Notes under the pieces: model-generated | Database searches by the model: none | Seen by the model: the letters and a program-made list of their open reading frames with translations, nothing else | Told to the model about the DNA's origin: nothing | Position numbers and translations under genes: made by a program | DNA from: an uncultured Catenibacterium sp. | GTDB taxonomy: Bacteria; Bacillota_I; Bacilli_A; Erysipelotrichales; Coprobacillaceae | DNA: 8,103 nt | Direction: 5' to 3' | NCBI RefSeq assembly: GCF_900764565.1 | Contig: NZ_CAAFOM010000212.1 | Span: 1 to 8,103, forward strand | Shown: piece by piece, positions 6,381 through 8,103 of the stretch | Layout of the letters: each line of letters starts with the position of its first letter | Numbering within the stretch: the first letter of the stretch is position 1

Positions 6381-6893
6381 TTATTCAATTGTAATCACAC
6401 GATTTTCAAGACGTGGCGCTGCTTCTGGAAGACCTCCATCCGCAAATCCTATAATAACGTTCCCGATACCTTCATAATCTTCATCAATGCCCCATTCCTT
6501 AAGAAGTCTTTGACCTTCTTCACTTTCAAATACTTCTTTGGCACGATGAATCCAACAAGAACCAAGTCCTAAGCCATGTGCTTCGTTCAACATATTACCA
6601 ATCGCAAGTGATCCATCATATACATAAGTAGGATATTCTTTCTTTGATAACACAACAATAACTACAGGTGCACCATAGAAAGGATCTTTATCACTTCCCA
6701 TAACATCAGCATTCAGTTTTGATAAATGATCTCTCATTTCTTTATTTTTTACTACGACAAACTTAACACCCTGTCTACCCATACCTGTAGGTGCATATAA
6801 ACCTGCTTCTACAATACGTTCAATATCTTCATCACGTGGCATCTCATCTGTATATTTTCTAACGCTTCTTCTTGTTTTTAAAACATCTAACAT
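6381..6893 (-). CDS. Nitroreductase family FMN-dependent oxidoreductase
   Basis: A 170-residue flavoprotein of the nitroreductase fold, normally a homodimer that uses NAD(P)H and FMN to reduce nitroaromatics, quinones or other electrophiles. FMN-binding features are RRSVRKY at 8-14 (Arg8, Ser10 and Arg12 contact the phosphate or ribityl chain in relatives), APTGMGRQ at 34-41, and the glycine-rich segment GLGLGSCWIHR at 107-117 followed by GFADGG at 149-154. Length is typical for the compact bacterial form. The physiological substrate cannot be assigned. The start follows AAGGAGG with 7-base spacing. The ribosome site lies in the last codons of the MFS transporter gene and only 2 bases separate the two genes, so they are co-transcribed and probably coupled. 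Transcription ends at the shared hairpin just beyond the stop. Confidence 0.92.
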   Translation of the reverse strand: MLDVLKTRRSVRKYTDEMPRDEDIERIVEAGLYAPTGMGRQGVKFVVVKNKEMRDHLSKLNADVMGSDKDPFYGAPVVIVVLSKKEYPTYVYDGSLAIGNMLNEAHGLGLGSCWIHRAKEVFESEEGQRLLKEWGIDEDYEGIGNVIIGFADGGLPEAAPRLENRVITIE

Positions 6894-6895
6894 AA

Positions 6896-8080
6896 TTAAG
6901 CCTCCTTCTTATTCACATTCTCAACAGTAATAATCATCACGATTGTACCTATGGCACTTAATACTAAACCTAAGAACAATGTTTCATAGACACCCATATT
7001 ATCTAATAAGATACCACCCAAAAAGCTTGCGAGTACACCTGATACAGTCATACTTGTAGTAACAAGCGCCTGTCCTTTTACAGCATCTTTTGCATCAAAT
7101 AACTTATCTACATAATAAACAGATGCAGGAATAAATAATGCATAAGCTAACATCTGAGTAGCCTGAGCTAAATAAATCATGAACATATTTGTCGCAAAAT
7201 AAGTAAGTGTATGTTTAAGCGTAAAGAATACTGCAGAGATGACGATTGTATTCTTGATATTGATCTTATTTTTATACTTTTCAAATAAAGCCATAGTAGG
7301 AAGTTCCAGCATTGCAGCTAAGAATACCGCATTTCCCATATCTCCTGTATTACCACCCACATTTTTAATTACATTAATAAAGAAGTTGTTGATGATTGTA
7401 TGATCAAAATAAACTAATACAAAACCTGCCAAGAAAATCATGAATTTAAGATGCTTTTTAATAAAAGCACCTGTGCTTTCATTTTCTACGACTTTTTCTT
7501 CAACTACTTCATCTCCTTCTGTCTCAGGCATCTTAAATGAACGAACAAGAGGTAAAATACCTAAGAAGATAACCATATAAGCAAGTGGCATTAAAGTAGG
7601 ACTGACCGCCTTTACGACATTTCCTAGTACGAGTGATGCAAGTGCATAAGCAACTGATCCAATACCACGCGCCACACCAAACTTAACATCAATGCCCTGT
7701 TTCTGGAATGCGAAAGCAAGTGAATTGACCAAAGGCATTGTAGTATAAAGAATAGTAGAAACTGCAATAAATAACACTGCAGCTAAGAATGTTACCTTAC
7801 TGGCAAGCATAAGTAACACAGATAAAACACTACATAGACCAAACATAATCATTAAAACTTTCTTCATAGATACATTTGATTTATCTACAAAGCCTCCAAG
7901 TACTGGCTGTGCAATACTTGTAAGAATATTAGCGATTGCAAGTACAATCCCAATTAAAGAGGAGCTCATGCCAATTGACCCAAGATATACAGCGGCATAG
8001 CCCATAACTGTACAGAAGCCTACAAAGTAAATCCCCTGTAACAATGAGTATTTGATATTAACACTTCTTGATTGTTCCAT
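6896..8080 (-). CDS. MFS transporter, LacY/NupG-like clade
   Basis: A 394-residue inner-membrane carrier with twelve predicted helices, in two bundles of six at about 12-180 and 210-386. They are separated by a charged cytoplasmic loop at 184-208 rich in Glu. The loop between helices 2 and 3 contains GGFVDKSNVSMKK, a form of the conserved MFS loop. FGVARGIGSVAYA at 134-146 resembles the YGxxRxxGSxGY pattern of proton symporters related to LacY, NupG and the phenylpropionate transporter group. That suggests uptake of a small organic solute or nucleoside-like compound, but a drug-efflux role is not excluded. The start follows AAGGGAG with 8-base spacing. The gene leads a two-gene unit with the nitroreductase; its promoter lies at or beyond the window edge, since only 23 bases remain upstream. 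Confidence 0.9.
   Translation of the reverse strand: MEQSRSVNIKYSLLQGIYFVGFCTVMGYAAVYLGSIGMSSSLIGIVLAIANILTSIAQPVLGGFVDKSNVSMKKVLMIMFGLCSVLSVLLMLASKVTFLAAVLFIAVSTILYTTMPLVNSLAFAFQKQGIDVKFGVARGIGSVAYALASLVLGNVVKAVSPTLMPLAYMVIFLGILPLVRSFKMPETEGDEVVEEKVVENESTGAFIKKHLKFMIFLAGFVLVYFDHTIINNFFINVIKNVGGNTGDMGNAVFLAAMLELPTMALFEKYKNKINIKNTIVISAVFFTLKHTLTYFATNMFMIYLAQATQMLAYALFIPASVYYVDKLFDAKDAVKGQALVTTSMTVSGVLASFLGGILLDNMGVYETLFLGLVLSAIGTIVMIITVENVNKKEA
6900..6908 (-). promoter_or_regulatory. Ribosome binding site of the nitroreductase inside the MFS end
   Basis: Read on the minus strand, AAGAAGGAGG occupies the last Lys-Lys-Glu-Ala codons of the MFS gene and ends 7 bases before the nitroreductase ATG at 6893. 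The overlap of coding and initiation signals argues for a two-gene unit. Confidence 0.8.
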
Positions 8081-8103
8081 TATGAAATCTCCCTTACATA
8101 TGA

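Noticed and set aside
1..8103. Recoded TGA (tryptophan) typical of some low-GC wall-less bacteria
   Set aside because: All genes are intact with the standard code and tryptophans are read from TGG; no in-frame TGA is needed to extend any gene.
1..8103. Mobile element, toxin-antitoxin, defence or CRISPR content
   Set aside because: No transposase, integrase, repeat-spacer pattern, nuclease or recognisable toxin pair was found on either strand.

Overview
The window looks like ordinary chromosome from a low-GC Bacillota (Firmicutes), probably an anaerobic gut-type lineage such as Erysipelotrichia or Clostridia. The reasons are an AT-rich composition, strong purine-rich Shine-Dalgarno sites, several Cof-type HAD phosphatases, a clostridial-style citrate synthase, and an Exp7/CtpE-like P-type ATPase. 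The genus cannot be fixed from the sequence. No mobile element, phage gene, CRISPR array, tRNA or rRNA was seen, and the standard genetic code reads every gene.

Layout: (1) 1-1427, minus strand: a single-gene citrate synthase unit with its own terminator, and a promoter whose -35 overlaps a perfect TTGTATACAA palindrome. (2) 1499-4633, minus strand: a P-type ATPase followed by a HAD phosphatase. The two genes overlap by 8 bases (ATGGATAA) and end at a hairpin that contains the phosphatase stop codon. (3) 4634-4764: a divergent intergenic region with candidate -10 boxes in both directions and an imperfect inverted repeat. (4) 4765-6378, plus strand: a histidine phosphatase, a second Cof-type HAD phosphatase 6 bases downstream, and a 50-residue glycine-rich membrane protein at 6204-6356. 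(5) 6351-8080, minus strand: an MFS transporter followed by a nitroreductase, 2 bases apart, converging on the plus-strand unit and sharing one 12-bp-stem terminator with it.

How the genes may work together: the window is dense in phosphate-ester chemistry, with two HAD phosphatases, one histidine phosphatase and a phosphoenzyme ATPase, but no single pathway links them. The tightest functional hints are the ATPase-HAD translational coupling and the MFS-nitroreductase pair. In both pairs the last codons of the upstream gene form the ribosome binding site of the downstream gene. I found no convincing undescribed system. The most notable items are the unannotated small membrane protein, the operator-like palindrome at citrate synthase, and the coupled ATPase-HAD pair.
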